In this document: one piece after another, positions 1 through 8,081 of the stretch
Layout of the letters: each line of letters starts with the position of its first letter
How positions within the stretch are numbered: position 1 is the first letter of the stretch
Program-made: the position numbers and the translations under genes
From: an uncultured Acidimicrobiales bacterium
Lineage (GTDB): Bacteria; Actinomycetota; Acidimicrobiia; Acidimicrobiales; SZUA-35
Direction of reading: 5' to 3'
DNA: 40,470 bases
Assembly: GCA_938029215.1 (NCBI GenBank)
Contig: CALHFG010000009.1
Location: 1-40,470, forward strand
Notes under the pieces: generated by a model
Seen by the model: the letters and a program-made list of their open reading frames with translations, nothing else
Told to the model about the DNA's origin: nothing
Database searches by the model: none

Positions 1-405
1 GTGTTCGACCAGCCCCACGGGCTCGATGTCGCCGAGTATGACGAAGACAACCCCAACGCCGACATGTACGCGCGTGCCGACGAATCACGGGCCGAAATCA
101 TGTCCCTGTTCGATTCGGCCAGAGCGCACGCCACCAAGACGATCGAGACGCTTGATCTCGATACCCCGGGCCACGTGCCTTGGTGGGGCGAGAACAACCC
201 CGTCTCGCTCGGCTTGATCATCGTTCATATGACGACCGAGATGTACCGACACCTGGGTCAAATCGACATTCTTCGAGAAGGCATAGACGGCTCGGCTGGG
301 TTGCGGGAGGAGTCGACGAACCTGCCGCCAATCGATGCCAAACAGTGGCAGACCTACTACCAATCGCTCGAGGAGATAGCTCTGACGCACCGCAACGACA
401 ATTAG
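1..405 (+). CDS. DinB/DUF664 family protein, C-terminal part
   Basis: The reading frame is open from the first base, so the 5' end lies outside the window; the GTG at base 1 may be an internal valine codon. The visible 134 residues contain the DinB/DUF664 signature near the middle: an aromatic Trp-Trp-Gly-Glu stretch, then a helix with His-Met-Thr-Thr-Glu, then Arg-His-Leu-Gly-Gln-Ile-Asp-Ile-Leu-Arg-Glu. In this family such a helix carries metal-binding histidines, and many actinobacterial members are thiol-dependent (mycothiol or bacillithiol) transferases or isomerases. I cannot give a substrate. The stop is followed by 47 bases before the next gene on the same strand. The family assignment is fairly sure; the function is not known. 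Confidence 0.7.
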   Translation: MFDQPHGLDVAEYDEDNPNADMYARADESRAEIMSLFDSARAHATKTIETLDLDTPGHVPWWGENNPVSLGLIIVHMTTEMYRHLGQIDILREGIDGSAGLREESTNLPPIDAKQWQTYYQSLEEIALTHRNDN

Positions 406-452
406 GGATCGGTTCCCTCCCGAAACCACCCATCAGGGCTACAAAGAACCTC

Positions 453-2252
453 ATGACGCTCGACTCCCCGCATCACGATCCGTCGGTTCGATACCTCTCA
501 AATCCCGACCCCGATCCCGGTGAGACCGTCGAGCTCCGGGTCACGCTTCCACCGGCCTGGCGAGGAACCGAGGTTCACCTGAGGACCGTGGTCGATGGCG
601 AAGCCCATTACGAAACGCCCGCCGGCAAGGGAGATCCAGCATCGGGCGAAGTGGTCTTCGAAATGACCTGCGACCAACCGGTGCAGAACTACCGATTCCA
701 CCTGCGAGGTCAAACCGGTGGCTTTTGGTTGAACGGTGCGGGCATGGTCGACTTCGATCCCGACGATCACAACGACTTCAAACTCGTTCCGGGACGCAAA
801 GCACCGGACTGGGTGCCCGAACGGGTGTGGTACCAGATCTTCCCCGACCGGTTCGCAACATCGGGCGAACATCGATCCAACGAATCGTGGATCCAATGGG
901 CCGACTGGGATGACCCGCTCGTGACCGAATGGCCGGCGTCGATGACCCAGTTCTTCGGCGGCGACCTCGATGGGGTTCGACAGCGTTTACAGCACATCAC
1001 CGACCTCGGAATCGGTGGCATCTACCTCACACCGATCTTCCCGGCTCGTTCCAATCACCGCTACGACGCCAGCACGTTCGACGTCGTCGATCCCTTGCTC
1101 GGCGGAGAGGAAGCACTCCTGCGATTGCGTCAGGCCTGCGACGACGCCGGTCTCAAACTGATGACCGACCTGACGCTGAACCATACCGGCGACGCTCACG
1201 AGTGGTTTACCGCAGCACAGGCCGACGCCAACGGTACCGAAGCTGGCTTCTACCACTTCATCGACCACCCCGATTCCTACGAGTCATGGCTTGGCGTCTC
1301 CAGCTTGCCGAAACTAGACCACCGCAATGCCGAAATGGCACGACGGCTGTACGCCGGTCCTGACTCTGTTGTCAGCCGGTACATGACCGAGCCCTACAAC
1401 TTGGACGGTTGGCGCATCGACGTGGCCAACATGACCGGCCGGCTGCGCGAACTCGACATCAATCAGGATGTCGCCCGCGCCACCCGGAAGACCTTCGATG
1501 CCCTCGGGCAAGATCGTTGGCTCCTGGGCGAACACTTCTTCGATGCCACCGCCGACACGCCGGGCGACGGCTGGCACGGCGTGATGAACTACGCCGGCAT
1601 CTCCCGACCCATTGCCTCGTGGATCGGCAAGTCCGGCACCCTCCACGGCATGTCATCGGGACCAGGCCAGGATCCTCGCGATGGCGTCGGCATGGCCCGT
1701 TCCTTCGACGTAGTACGAGGGGCGATGCCATGGACCGTGATGATGGGATCGATGGGATTGCTCAGCAGCCACGACACGGCCCGCTGGCGAACCATGTGTG
1801 TTTCCGACGATGCTGCCAAGGTGGGCTTCGGCATGCTCCTCGCCCTACCGGGCGCACCGTGCTTCTTCTACGGCGACGAGATCGGGATGGTGGGCAACAA
1901 CAACGACGAAAGCCGCGCGCCGATGCCCTGGAACAACCAGGACAGCTGGGATCGGGACTTCCTCGATTGGTATCGAACCCTCATTAAGGCCCGAAACGCC
2001 AGCCCAGCTCTACAACAGGGCGGGTTCCGTTGGGTGCATACCGGACCCGATCAGCTGATCTGGCTACGAGAAGGTGCGAACGAGCGAGTCCTGGTGCGTG
2101 CCGCTCGAGCCTCGGGACCAGCGATCGAGCTCGACGCGCAGCTGCTCGGAAGCTCTGAACTCGCACCACTCGTAGGTGACCACACCGTGAGCGGAACAAC
2201 GCTGACCCTTCCCGCCGATGGGCCTCGTTTCGATGCCTGGGTTGTGGCCTAG
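453..2252 (+). CDS. GH13 alpha-glucosidase/maltodextrin glucosidase
   Basis: A 599-residue cytoplasmic alpha-amylase-superfamily enzyme, probably hydrolysing maltodextrins or related alpha-glucans. An N-terminal beta domain (about residues 20-110) resembles the CBM34-like domain of neopullulanase/MalZ enzymes. It leads into the barrel at Val-Trp-Tyr-Gln-Ile-Phe-Pro-Asp-Arg-Phe (125-134). The conserved regions are visible: DLTLNHTG (239-246), DGWRID with nucleophile Asp323, LLGEH with acid/base Glu360, and SSHDTAR with Asp441. I chose the ATG at 453 because it gives the expected N-terminus; the frame is open further upstream to 180, but that part overlaps the previous gene and has no domain. 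The stop overlaps the stop of the convergent aminotransferase by four bases. No signal peptide is visible. Exact specificity (MalZ, neopullulanase or cyclomaltodextrinase) is open. Confidence 0.88.
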   Translation: MTLDSPHHDPSVRYLSNPDPDPGETVELRVTLPPAWRGTEVHLRTVVDGEAHYETPAGKGDPASGEVVFEMTCDQPVQNYRFHLRGQTGGFWLNGAGMVDFDPDDHNDFKLVPGRKAPDWVPERVWYQIFPDRFATSGEHRSNESWIQWADWDDPLVTEWPASMTQFFGGDLDGVRQRLQHITDLGIGGIYLTPIFPARSNHRYDASTFDVVDPLLGGEEALLRLRQACDDAGLKLMTDLTLNHTGDAHEWFTAAQADANGTEAGFYHFIDHPDSYESWLGVSSLPKLDHRNAEMARRLYAGPDSVVSRYMTEPYNLDGWRIDVANMTGRLRELDINQDVARATRKTFDALGQDRWLLGEHFFDATADTPGDGWHGVMNYAGISRPIASWIGKSGTLHGMSSGPGQDPRDGVGMARSFDVVRGAMPWTVMMGSMGLLSSHDTARWRTMCVSDDAAKVGFGMLLALPGAPCFFYGDEIGMVGNNNDESRAPMPWNNQDSWDRDFLDWYRTLIKARNASPALQQGGFRWVHTGPDQLIWLREGANERVLVRAARASGPAIELDAQLLGSSELAPLVGDHTVSGTTLTLPADGPRFDAWVVA

Positions 2253-3478
2253 CGCAGCGACGTCTGCCGATAGGTGGCCAAGAACTTCTCGAGACGACCG
2301 AGGGCATACCGAAGATCGTCGACCCGTGGCAGGAACACCACTCGAAAATGGTTGGGTTCGGGCCAACTAAAGCCCGACCCCTGGACCAACAGGATCTGTT
2401 CGGATCGCAGAAAGTCGAGCACAAACTGTTCGTCGTCGGTGATGTTGAACCGCTCGGTATCGATCTTGGGAAACAGGTACAGCGCTCCCTCGGGTTTGGT
2501 GCAGCTCAGGCCATCAATGGCGTTGATCATCTCAAATGCGACCTCACGCTGTTCGTAGAGGCGTCCCCCCGGACCAATGAACTCGCTGATGCTCTGATAT
2601 CCACCCAGCGACGATTGGATGGCGTGTTGGGCGGGGACGTTGGCACAGAGCCGCATCGATGCCAACATCTTGAGGCCTTCGATAAAGCCGACGGCTCGCT
2701 TTTTCGCTCCGCTGATCGTCATCCAACCCGATCGAAACCCCGCCACTCGATACGTCTTCGACAGACCATTGAGGGTGAGAAACACCACATCGTCAGCCAG
2801 CGACGCTATCGACGTGTGCGCAGCGTCGTCGTACAGGATTTTGTCGTAAATCTCATCGGCCATAACCACCAGGTCGTGCTGGCGAGCGATCTCGACGATC
2901 TGGCCCAACATTTCTGGTGAGTACACCGCACCGGTGGGGTTATTCGGGTTGATGACCACGATCGCCTTGGTGCGATCGGTGACCTTGGCACGGATGTCGT
3001 CGAGGTCCGGAGCCCATCCCGCCTGCTCATCACAGCGGTAGTGAACCGCCGTGCCACCACTCAAGACCGTGCAGGCGGTCCACAATGGATAGTCCGGGCT
3101 CGGGATCAGAACTTCGTCACCAGAGTTCAAGAGCCCCTGGAGAGCCATGCCGATGAGCTCGGACACCCCGTTGCCGATGTAGACATCGTCGATCTCGACC
3201 CCCGAGATGCCCATGCGTTGGTTGTACTGCATCACCGCTTTTCGAGCGGAATACAGACCCTGGGAGTCGCAGTATCCCTGCGCGGTCGGGAGGTTCCTCA
3301 CCATGTCCACCAGGACTTCTTCGGGGGCTTCAAACCCGAACGGTGCGGGGTTCCCGATGTTCAGTTTCAGGATGCGGTGACCCTCGTGCTCCAGCCGATT
3401 CGCCTCATCGAGGACCGGGCCGCGGATGTCGTACAGAACATGATCCAGCTTGGAGGACTTTTCAACCGGCGATGCCAT
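2249..3478 (-). CDS. alaA: Alanine-type aminotransferase (AlaA-like), PLP fold type I
   Basis: A 409-residue class I/II aminotransferase, the usual length for AlaA/AlaT, which transfer the amino group between glutamate and pyruvate. Seen in the sequence: GYCDSQGLYSARKA (68-81), the NPNNPTG motif (177-183), Asp208 and Tyr211 of the ADEIYD motif, and the Schiff-base Lys241 in LSKTYRVAGFRSGW. The N-terminal run through 'LNIGNPAPFGFEAPEEV' is typical of AlaA. It starts at an ATG 65 bases from the divergent ridA gene, and its stop overlaps that of the glycosidase. The pairing with ridA is sensible, because RidA clears reactive enamine/imine products of PLP enzymes. The amino-acid specificity is inferred from overall resemblance; aspartate or a broader range cannot be excluded. 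Confidence 0.82.
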   Translation of the reverse strand: MASPVEKSSKLDHVLYDIRGPVLDEANRLEHEGHRILKLNIGNPAPFGFEAPEEVLVDMVRNLPTAQGYCDSQGLYSARKAVMQYNQRMGISGVEIDDVYIGNGVSELIGMALQGLLNSGDEVLIPSPDYPLWTACTVLSGGTAVHYRCDEQAGWAPDLDDIRAKVTDRTKAIVVINPNNPTGAVYSPEMLGQIVEIARQHDLVVMADEIYDKILYDDAAHTSIASLADDVVFLTLNGLSKTYRVAGFRSGWMTISGAKKRAVGFIEGLKMLASMRLCANVPAQHAIQSSLGGYQSISEFIGPGGRLYEQREVAFEMINAIDGLSCTKPEGALYLFPKIDTERFNITDDEQFVLDFLRSEQILLVQGSGFSWPEPNHFRVVFLPRVDDLRYALGRLEKFLATYRQTSLR

Positions 3479-3543
3479 GCGTCGACGCTAGACGGAATGG
3501 AGCCAGGTGTGGCATTCATCAAAACTTGCAATAGAACAAACGA

Positions 3544-3918
3544 ATGCGCAACGCGATCACAAACCCCAATGCTTCGGCCGTCGGCCCGTACAGCCATGCC
3601 GTTGAGGTCGACGGCACGATCTATCTCAGCGGCCAAATCCCGCTTGATGCATCGACCGGAGCACTACTCGACGGCGACATCGGCGCCCGCACTCAGAAAT
3701 GCTTCGACAACATCAACGGTGTTCTCGAAGCTGGCGGATTGACCTTCGACAACGTGGTCAAAGTGACCGTCTTTCTGACGGATATGGCCGACTATGCCGC
3801 GGTCAATGAGGTGTATGCCACCCAGTTCCAGGCGCCCTTCCCAGCCCGCAGTGCCGTTGCCGTCGCTGCCCTGCCGCTTGGCGCCAACATCGAGATCGAA
3901 GTCATCGCCAAGCGGTAG
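3544..3918 (+). CDS. ridA: RidA family reactive-imine deaminase
   Basis: A 124-residue YjgF/YER057c/UK114 protein. RidA forms a trimer and speeds hydrolysis of 2-aminoacrylate and other imines made by PLP-dependent enzymes, preventing damage to those enzymes. The sequence has the family landmarks: GPYSHAV near residue 14, YLSGQIP (27-33), Phe-Pro-Ala-Arg-Ser with catalytic Arg102, and IEIEVIA with the conserved Glu118. Length and motif spacing are standard, and nothing is missing. It is transcribed away from the aminotransferase. Its stop lies only six bases from the stop of the convergent Asp-rich membrane protein. Confidence 0.9.
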   Translation: MRNAITNPNASAVGPYSHAVEVDGTIYLSGQIPLDASTGALLDGDIGARTQKCFDNINGVLEAGGLTFDNVVKVTVFLTDMADYAAVNEVYATQFQAPFPARSAVAVAALPLGANIEIEVIAKR

Positions 3919-3924
3919 GCCTAC

Positions 3925-4881
3925 TCAGTAGTCGCGGCTGCTACTGCTGCCACTGTCACCGTCGCGATCGCCATCGTCGTCGTCGTCGTCTAGATCATCG
4001 TCGTCGTCTAGATCATCGTCGTCCAAATCATCGTCGTCCAAATCATCGTCGTCATCTAGATCGTCATCTAGATCATCGTCGTCATCTAGATCGTCATCGG
4101 GAGCGCCCGACTGAATTTCGGTGTCGTTGCGGCGATCGCGGATCCTGATCTGCACCTCGCCGTCCTCGAACTCGATATCGAGATCGACTCGATCCTCACC
4201 CGCCCGGAAAGAGATATCGATCTCATCGGGTCGCGACTCGTCGATAAATATCCATCCTGCAGCTGGTTCGATTCCAACAACAACAAACGACCCGTCGGTC
4301 ACGGCGAACGTCATCGAGCCTGCGTCCAGTACCGGGACCACCTGCGCCGCTTGATCACTGAGGTTCGGATCAGCGAGGACGGTGCTGGTGGTGGTTTCTG
4401 TACTTGCGGGAGTGCCCGGCGTCGTCGTCTCCGTGACGCCGGCGGCGGTCGTAGAGGGGGTCGAAGAGGAGGTCGTAGTGGGGGACGTGCTCGGTGCGGT
4501 CGACGACGAGCTGGTTTCATCGACTGCGGTGACTTCGATCGACTGGCGCTGGTTGGCGTCGTCGACCGCTATTGCGCCAGTCACGACCGCGGCAGCTGCT
4601 GCCGAGCCGATGAGAACTTTGCCGGCGGTTGTGCCGAGGGTGGCAACGAGTGAGGTAATCATGGGTTTTCTCCTGGGGGGTTGAGAAGTCCCACCGGACA
4701 GAACCCGCGGCGGAGCCGACACAAACTCGGTCAGCGACGCGTTGGGAACCGTCGACGATGTCACACCGAGATCGCGCATTTCGTCGATCAACCCTGCGAG
4801 TGCAGTGCCGTCGCCGGAACCTTCGAGCAGAGCGTCTAGTTCGGCGTCGGACCGATCTGGTGAGTGGTGGTTTCCTGTCAT
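3925..4881 (-). CDS. Putative membrane anti-sigma factor with Asp-rich tail
   Basis: A 318-residue protein starting ten bases after the stop of the ECF sigma gene, with an AGGAG ribosome site directly before its ATG. A short acidic cytoplasmic head (about 1-72) holds DAELDALLEGSG, similar in style to actinobacterial anti-sigma N-termini. One hydrophobic segment follows (about 75-106), then a Ser/Thr/Pro-rich stalk (about 122-168), a compact beta-like region (about 175-258), and a striking tail (about 261-318) made almost only of Asp with regularly spaced Leu. No zinc-binding HxxxCxxC anti-sigma motif is present. The gene order, topology and head domain suggest it sequesters the adjacent sigma factor; this is inference. 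The tail could bind divalent metal. A longer frame runs upstream into the sigma gene, but the coupled ATG is the better start. Confidence 0.62.
   Translation of the reverse strand: MTGNHHSPDRSDAELDALLEGSGDGTALAGLIDEMRDLGVTSSTVPNASLTEFVSAPPRVLSGGTSQPPRRKPMITSLVATLGTTAGKVLIGSAAAAAVVTGAIAVDDANQRQSIEVTAVDETSSSSTAPSTSPTTTSSSTPSTTAAGVTETTTPGTPASTETTTSTVLADPNLSDQAAQVVPVLDAGSMTFAVTDGSFVVVGIEPAAGWIFIDESRPDEIDISFRAGEDRVDLDIEFEDGEVQIRIRDRRNDTEIQSGAPDDDLDDDDDLDDDLDDDDDLDDDDLDDDDLDDDDDLDDDDDDGDRDGDSGSSSSRDY
3972..4100 (-). repeat. GTC-rich tandem repeat encoding poly-Asp/Leu tail
   Basis: On the plus strand this stretch is a nearly uninterrupted alternation of GTC/ATC with TAG or CAA triplets, in short repeated blocks. 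Read on the minus strand it gives runs of two to six Asp separated by single Leu residues. Because the unit is a multiple of three, slippage would change the tail length without breaking the frame. Such arrays are prone to length variation; that is a general property and not something measured here. Confidence 0.8.
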
Positions 4882-4891
4882 GTCGCTCCTG

Positions 4892-5476
4892 TCATCGCCG
4901 ATTGTGGCCAGAGGGGTACGGGTCCACCGAAGAATCTGCCTCGGACTCTTCAGCCAGAAGTCGTTCCAGCCGTCGAAGTGCGCGGCGCTGTAGTTGTTTG
5001 ACCGAACCCCGCCGCTTCCCAGTGATCTCGGCAATCTGGTCGATCGTGAAGTCCCCGATGACCCGGAGGGCAAGGACTTCCCGTTGTTCATCGGTCAGGT
5101 GCGCCAGTAAGAGGTGAAGCCGCTCGTTGCCAAGGCGTTGTTCGACATCAATCTCAACATCTCCGCCTCGGACCAATGGCCGGTGGGCCAGCGTCGTCTG
5201 AGGGGGTCGGCGAGCCGTGGATCGATACTCATCGGCAATCTTGTTGCGCGCGATGCGGAAGATCCAGGCGCGAAAGGCCGCCTCGTCTCCGTTGAACGAA
5301 CCGATCGATCGAAAGACGCCGAGAAATATCTCGTTGACGACATCATCGGAGTCGCTGATTCCACGTCCCCGTACAAAGCCGGTGATCCTCGGGTTCCACG
5401 TGTTGAAGAGCGCGTCAAACGCCCAACCATCGCCCGCCTTCGCGGCGGCAAGGGTCTGCGCAAAAGAACTCGTCAT
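4892..5476 (-). CDS. ECF-family RNA polymerase sigma factor
   Basis: A 194-residue ECF sigma factor. Region 2 spans about residues 18-90 and contains DSDDVVNEIFLGVFRSIGSF and the AFRAWIFRIARNKIADEYR helix that contacts the -10 element. Region 4 spans about 115-175, with LTDEQREVLALRVIGDFTIDQ and the recognition helix ITGKRRGSVKQLQRRALRRL. There is no extra C-terminal domain. The ATG at 5476 gives the normal ECF length; longer frames upstream run into the divergent gene's leader. It is followed after ten bases by the putative anti-sigma gene, so the two are very probably co-transcribed. A consensus -35 (TTGACA on the minus strand) lies upstream. The target regulon is unknown; the divergent FHA-protease gene is an obvious candidate. 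Confidence 0.88.
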   Translation of the reverse strand: MTSSFAQTLAAAKAGDGWAFDALFNTWNPRITGFVRGRGISDSDDVVNEIFLGVFRSIGSFNGDEAAFRAWIFRIARNKIADEYRSTARRPPQTTLAHRPLVRGGDVEIDVEQRLGNERLHLLLAHLTDEQREVLALRVIGDFTIDQIAEITGKRRGSVKQLQRRALRRLERLLAEESEADSSVDPYPSGHNRR

Positions 5477-5505
5477 CCTGTGACCAAGCAAATCATGGGG
5501 CACGA

Positions 5506-5533
5506 CACCTATGCCATCGGCAAGAAGTGTCAA
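5506..5533 (-). promoter_or_regulatory. Candidate promoter of the ECF sigma gene
   Basis: On the minus strand a perfect TTGACA hexamer (plus-strand positions 5528-5533) is followed after 16 bases by TAGGTG (5506-5511). This is a reasonable housekeeping-type -35/-10 pair, placed about 30 bases before the sigma start codon at 5476. The -10 fits the actinobacterial TAnnnT pattern poorly at its last base. No classic ECF autoregulatory motif was recognised nearby. Confidence 0.4.
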
Positions 5534-5674
5534 AGGGGTACGGCCAGGGCCAAACAACGCCTTTCTTGTCCCCCGGAGGCCCTGAGTAGTGTGTTGAAGG
5601 GAGAGCGGTCCCCATTTCAGCACTTGGCGGGATGGACGATCATGGCAACACCAACGAACGGGGAGACTCGCAGG

Positions 5675-7033
5675 ATGTCCAGTATCGAAATTCTCATAGA
5701 CGGCCACACCTCGGTGTTGCAGACCCATCAGACCGCGGTGATCGGACGGGGCGATAGCGCCGACCTCAAACTGGACGACCCTCGGGTCTCTCGCGTTCAT
5801 GCAACCGTGTCCTACGCCAACGGGAGCTGGGTCCTGGAGGACTCGTCTTCGGGCGGTACATGGCAAAACGGACAGCGGGTCACCCGACTCCCGGTCAATT
5901 CAGAGGTCCGCGTTCGCATGGGTTCTGAAGGAGCTCCAGAGATCATCCTCCGTCCGGCTGGCATCGACCCGAACGCAACCGTTGCAGTGGGATCGTTCAC
6001 ACAGCGTCCCGCCGCTCCCGCAGCGGCCGCCCGACCCAGCCCGATCGCTCCGCAGTCGCCACCGATCTCCCCACCGGCTCCGACGCCCGAACCAATTCAG
6101 CCGCCCTTCGTTCCGGCCGCCACCGCTCCACCGCGGCGGACCGGGCTAATCGTTGCTGCGGCCGTAGTCGGCCTGGTCGCCGTCCTCGGAATCGGGTCGC
6201 TCCTTGCACGGGACTCTGGGGAGGGTGTTGAAACGGCCGATCCGGCACCGACCACGGTCGTCGATGCCGCGCCGCTGAGCGCTGCCGAGCGGTTGAGCCA
6301 GGCCAAGCTCGCCACGGTGCAGCTTCTCGTCGTCACCGAGAACGGGCTGAGCACCGGTTCGGGAGCGTTCGTCTCCGATGACCTTATTCTCACCAACCGC
6401 CACGTGATCGGCGGCGCCACCGATATCGAAATTGCTACGTCGTCCGCCGAGGACACTCCGGTGGAACTGCGATACTCGGGCAGAGTCGAAGCGGAACATC
6501 CCTATCTGGACCTTGCGCTGGTTCGGGTGGTTGGTGTCTCTGCACTCACCGATCTGACCCTTGGCGAACTGGGCTCCCCGACCGTCCTTCCAATCGGTGA
6601 TTCGAGCACGGTCCGAGTCGGCGACACGATTCAAGCGCTCGGGTTCCCCTCGATCGCCGGTCAGCTCAGTGTCGACGACATGGGCGAACTTGCACTACCG
6701 GTTACCACGGTGAGCCGGGGTGAGGTCGTAACGTTCCGTCTCTGGCCGGGCTGCACGAACCCCGCAGCGGACAGCCTGCTGGTGCCGGGCGGTTTCGGCC
6801 TGTGCGTCCCCGATGGCGATCTGCCTCGAGGAAACATGATCACCGATGATCTCTCCGGAAGTGGCGGGTCGGGCGGCCCCGTTGTGGTCGACGGATCAAT
6901 CGTGGCGGTGCGATACGCCGTTGGCGGTGCCGATGACCCCATCGTGAGCGGTGCGATCTCCACCGGCGGTGTGGCCCTCAGCATGCCCAGTGAGTACTTT
7001 GCCGATTGGGTGGCCGAGGTCGTGGCTGGCTGA
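5675..7033 (+). CDS. FHA domain - transmembrane - trypsin-like serine protease
   Basis: A 452-residue membrane protein with three parts. An N-terminal FHA domain (about 15-90) shows GRGDSADL, DPRVSRVHA and a conserved Asn near 65, the phosphothreonine-binding pattern. A Pro/Ala-rich linker (about 110-155) leads to one hydrophobic segment (about 157-178). The C-terminal half is a trypsin/HtrA-like domain with the full triad: His243 in TNRHVIGG, Asp279 in YLDLALV and Ser399 in GSGGSGGPVV. FHA should lie inside the cell and the protease outside. No PDZ domain is visible. An ATG at 5642 would add 11 residues; I prefer 5675 because GGGAG lies nine bases before it. It is divergent from the ECF sigma/anti-sigma pair. 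A role in sensing or in cleaving an outer partner is inference. Confidence 0.85.
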   Translation: MSSIEILIDGHTSVLQTHQTAVIGRGDSADLKLDDPRVSRVHATVSYANGSWVLEDSSSGGTWQNGQRVTRLPVNSEVRVRMGSEGAPEIILRPAGIDPNATVAVGSFTQRPAAPAAAARPSPIAPQSPPISPPAPTPEPIQPPFVPAATAPPRRTGLIVAAAVVGLVAVLGIGSLLARDSGEGVETADPAPTTVVDAAPLSAAERLSQAKLATVQLLVVTENGLSTGSGAFVSDDLILTNRHVIGGATDIEIATSSAEDTPVELRYSGRVEAEHPYLDLALVRVVGVSALTDLTLGELGSPTVLPIGDSSTVRVGDTIQALGFPSIAGQLSVDDMGELALPVTTVSRGEVVTFRLWPGCTNPAADSLLVPGGFGLCVPDGDLPRGNMITDDLSGSGGSGGPVVVDGSIVAVRYAVGGADDPIVSGAISTGGVALSMPSEYFADWVAEVVAG

Positions 7034-7073
7034 AGTCAACAACACTGTCACACCCCCTTCTCACAATGGAGAC

Positions 7074-8066
7074 ATGACCGATTCCGTTGACATTCACCTG
7101 CCGTCGGCCGTCTGGCTCGCCAAACTCACCCCCACGCTCGATCCGGCCATCCTCTTGGCCAACACCGATCACTGCGCACCCAGCAACTGGTTCCCGACAC
7201 CCCTGTCGACTGGGCTCGACTTTGGCGGGATCCTCTCGCTCGCCGACATCGGCCACGGCGTCGAACCGAACCTTTCCCCCACCGGTTCATTGCCTCTCCC
7301 CGGCGACCGCATCGTCCTCACCCGCACCGGGCGCCGAGTCGAAGCTTTTGGGGCGCTCGAGATCACCGCGGTGACCGTCAGCCCCCACGGCGGGGTACGC
7401 ATCGGCCACCGCCCCCTGTGCCGTTTCGACTTTCCCGTCGACCTTCGGCATGTGCGCCGCAAGAACCAACTGCTCGATGATCGCTGGGATCAGCTCTTTG
7501 GCATCAACGCCCGAGACCGCCGGCTCCTTCCACTGGTCGATGAAGATGTGGCGCTGTGCTTCACCGCCTTTGGCCTTTCTCTCGAAGCCCTGTTCGCTCC
7601 AACAACCCAAGACCAGCCCGTGCCTGCGGTGAGCCCGGTGCCCGCCTGGTCCTTGGATCACCAAGTTGCGCACATCACCATCACGACCCACCTGGCTCGG
7701 GAGCGAGTCGCCAGCGGCGTCGTCGCCTATCACGGCGTCGCCAACGCGGTTCTCACCGATCCGCTGCTCGCTTCGGTCGAGATCTCTGCCCCGCGGGCGG
7801 GCCGTGACCTCCTGCTCAGCTTGCGTCGGCCCGATAGCACCTCCTTCACCATCGCCCAGTCGCTGGGAATTGGCGAACGGTTTCGATTCAACCAGTCCTA
7901 CCAGGAGCTCCGGGACGACGTCGGGGCCTCCACGTTGGTGGCGGTTGAGACCGATGACCAGTGGCATCTGGTCGATATGGACTCACTCGAAAGCCACCTG
8001 CTGCAGAACCTTGAGCCGGGGCTGGTGGACTCCGCACTGCGCGACATCGGCTTTCCCCACCGGTAG
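7074..8066 (+). CDS. Hypothetical protein, 330 aa
   Basis: I do not recognise this protein. It starts at an ATG with GGAGAC just upstream, 40 bases after the protease gene. It has no signal peptide and no membrane segment, so it should be cytoplasmic. The first two thirds are mixed alpha/beta with several Pro-rich turns (around residues 60-80 and 180-195). The segment around 195-250 is rich in His and Thr and reads like a beta sheet region. There are few cysteines and no obvious zinc or nucleotide motif. Codon use matches the neighbours, which supports a real gene. It lies at the head of a plus-strand run that continues into a lipoprotein and Ppx/GppA. Confidence 0.7.
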   Translation: MTDSVDIHLPSAVWLAKLTPTLDPAILLANTDHCAPSNWFPTPLSTGLDFGGILSLADIGHGVEPNLSPTGSLPLPGDRIVLTRTGRRVEAFGALEITAVTVSPHGGVRIGHRPLCRFDFPVDLRHVRRKNQLLDDRWDQLFGINARDRRLLPLVDEDVALCFTAFGLSLEALFAPTTQDQPVPAVSPVPAWSLDHQVAHITITTHLARERVASGVVAYHGVANAVLTDPLLASVEISAPRAGRDLLLSLRRPDSTSFTIAQSLGIGERFRFNQSYQELRDDVGASTLVAVETDDQWHLVDMDSLESHLLQNLEPGLVDSALRDIGFPHR

Positions 8067-8081
8067 TGCTTCACTGGGAGG

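Noticed and set aside
180..452. Upstream extension of the GH13 gene
   Set aside because: It runs inside the preceding DinB-family gene in another frame and adds no recognisable domain.
3972..4100. Possible CRISPR-like or satellite array
   Set aside because: The repeats are short triplet blocks in frame with an Asp/Leu-rich protein tail; there are no spacers of constant size.
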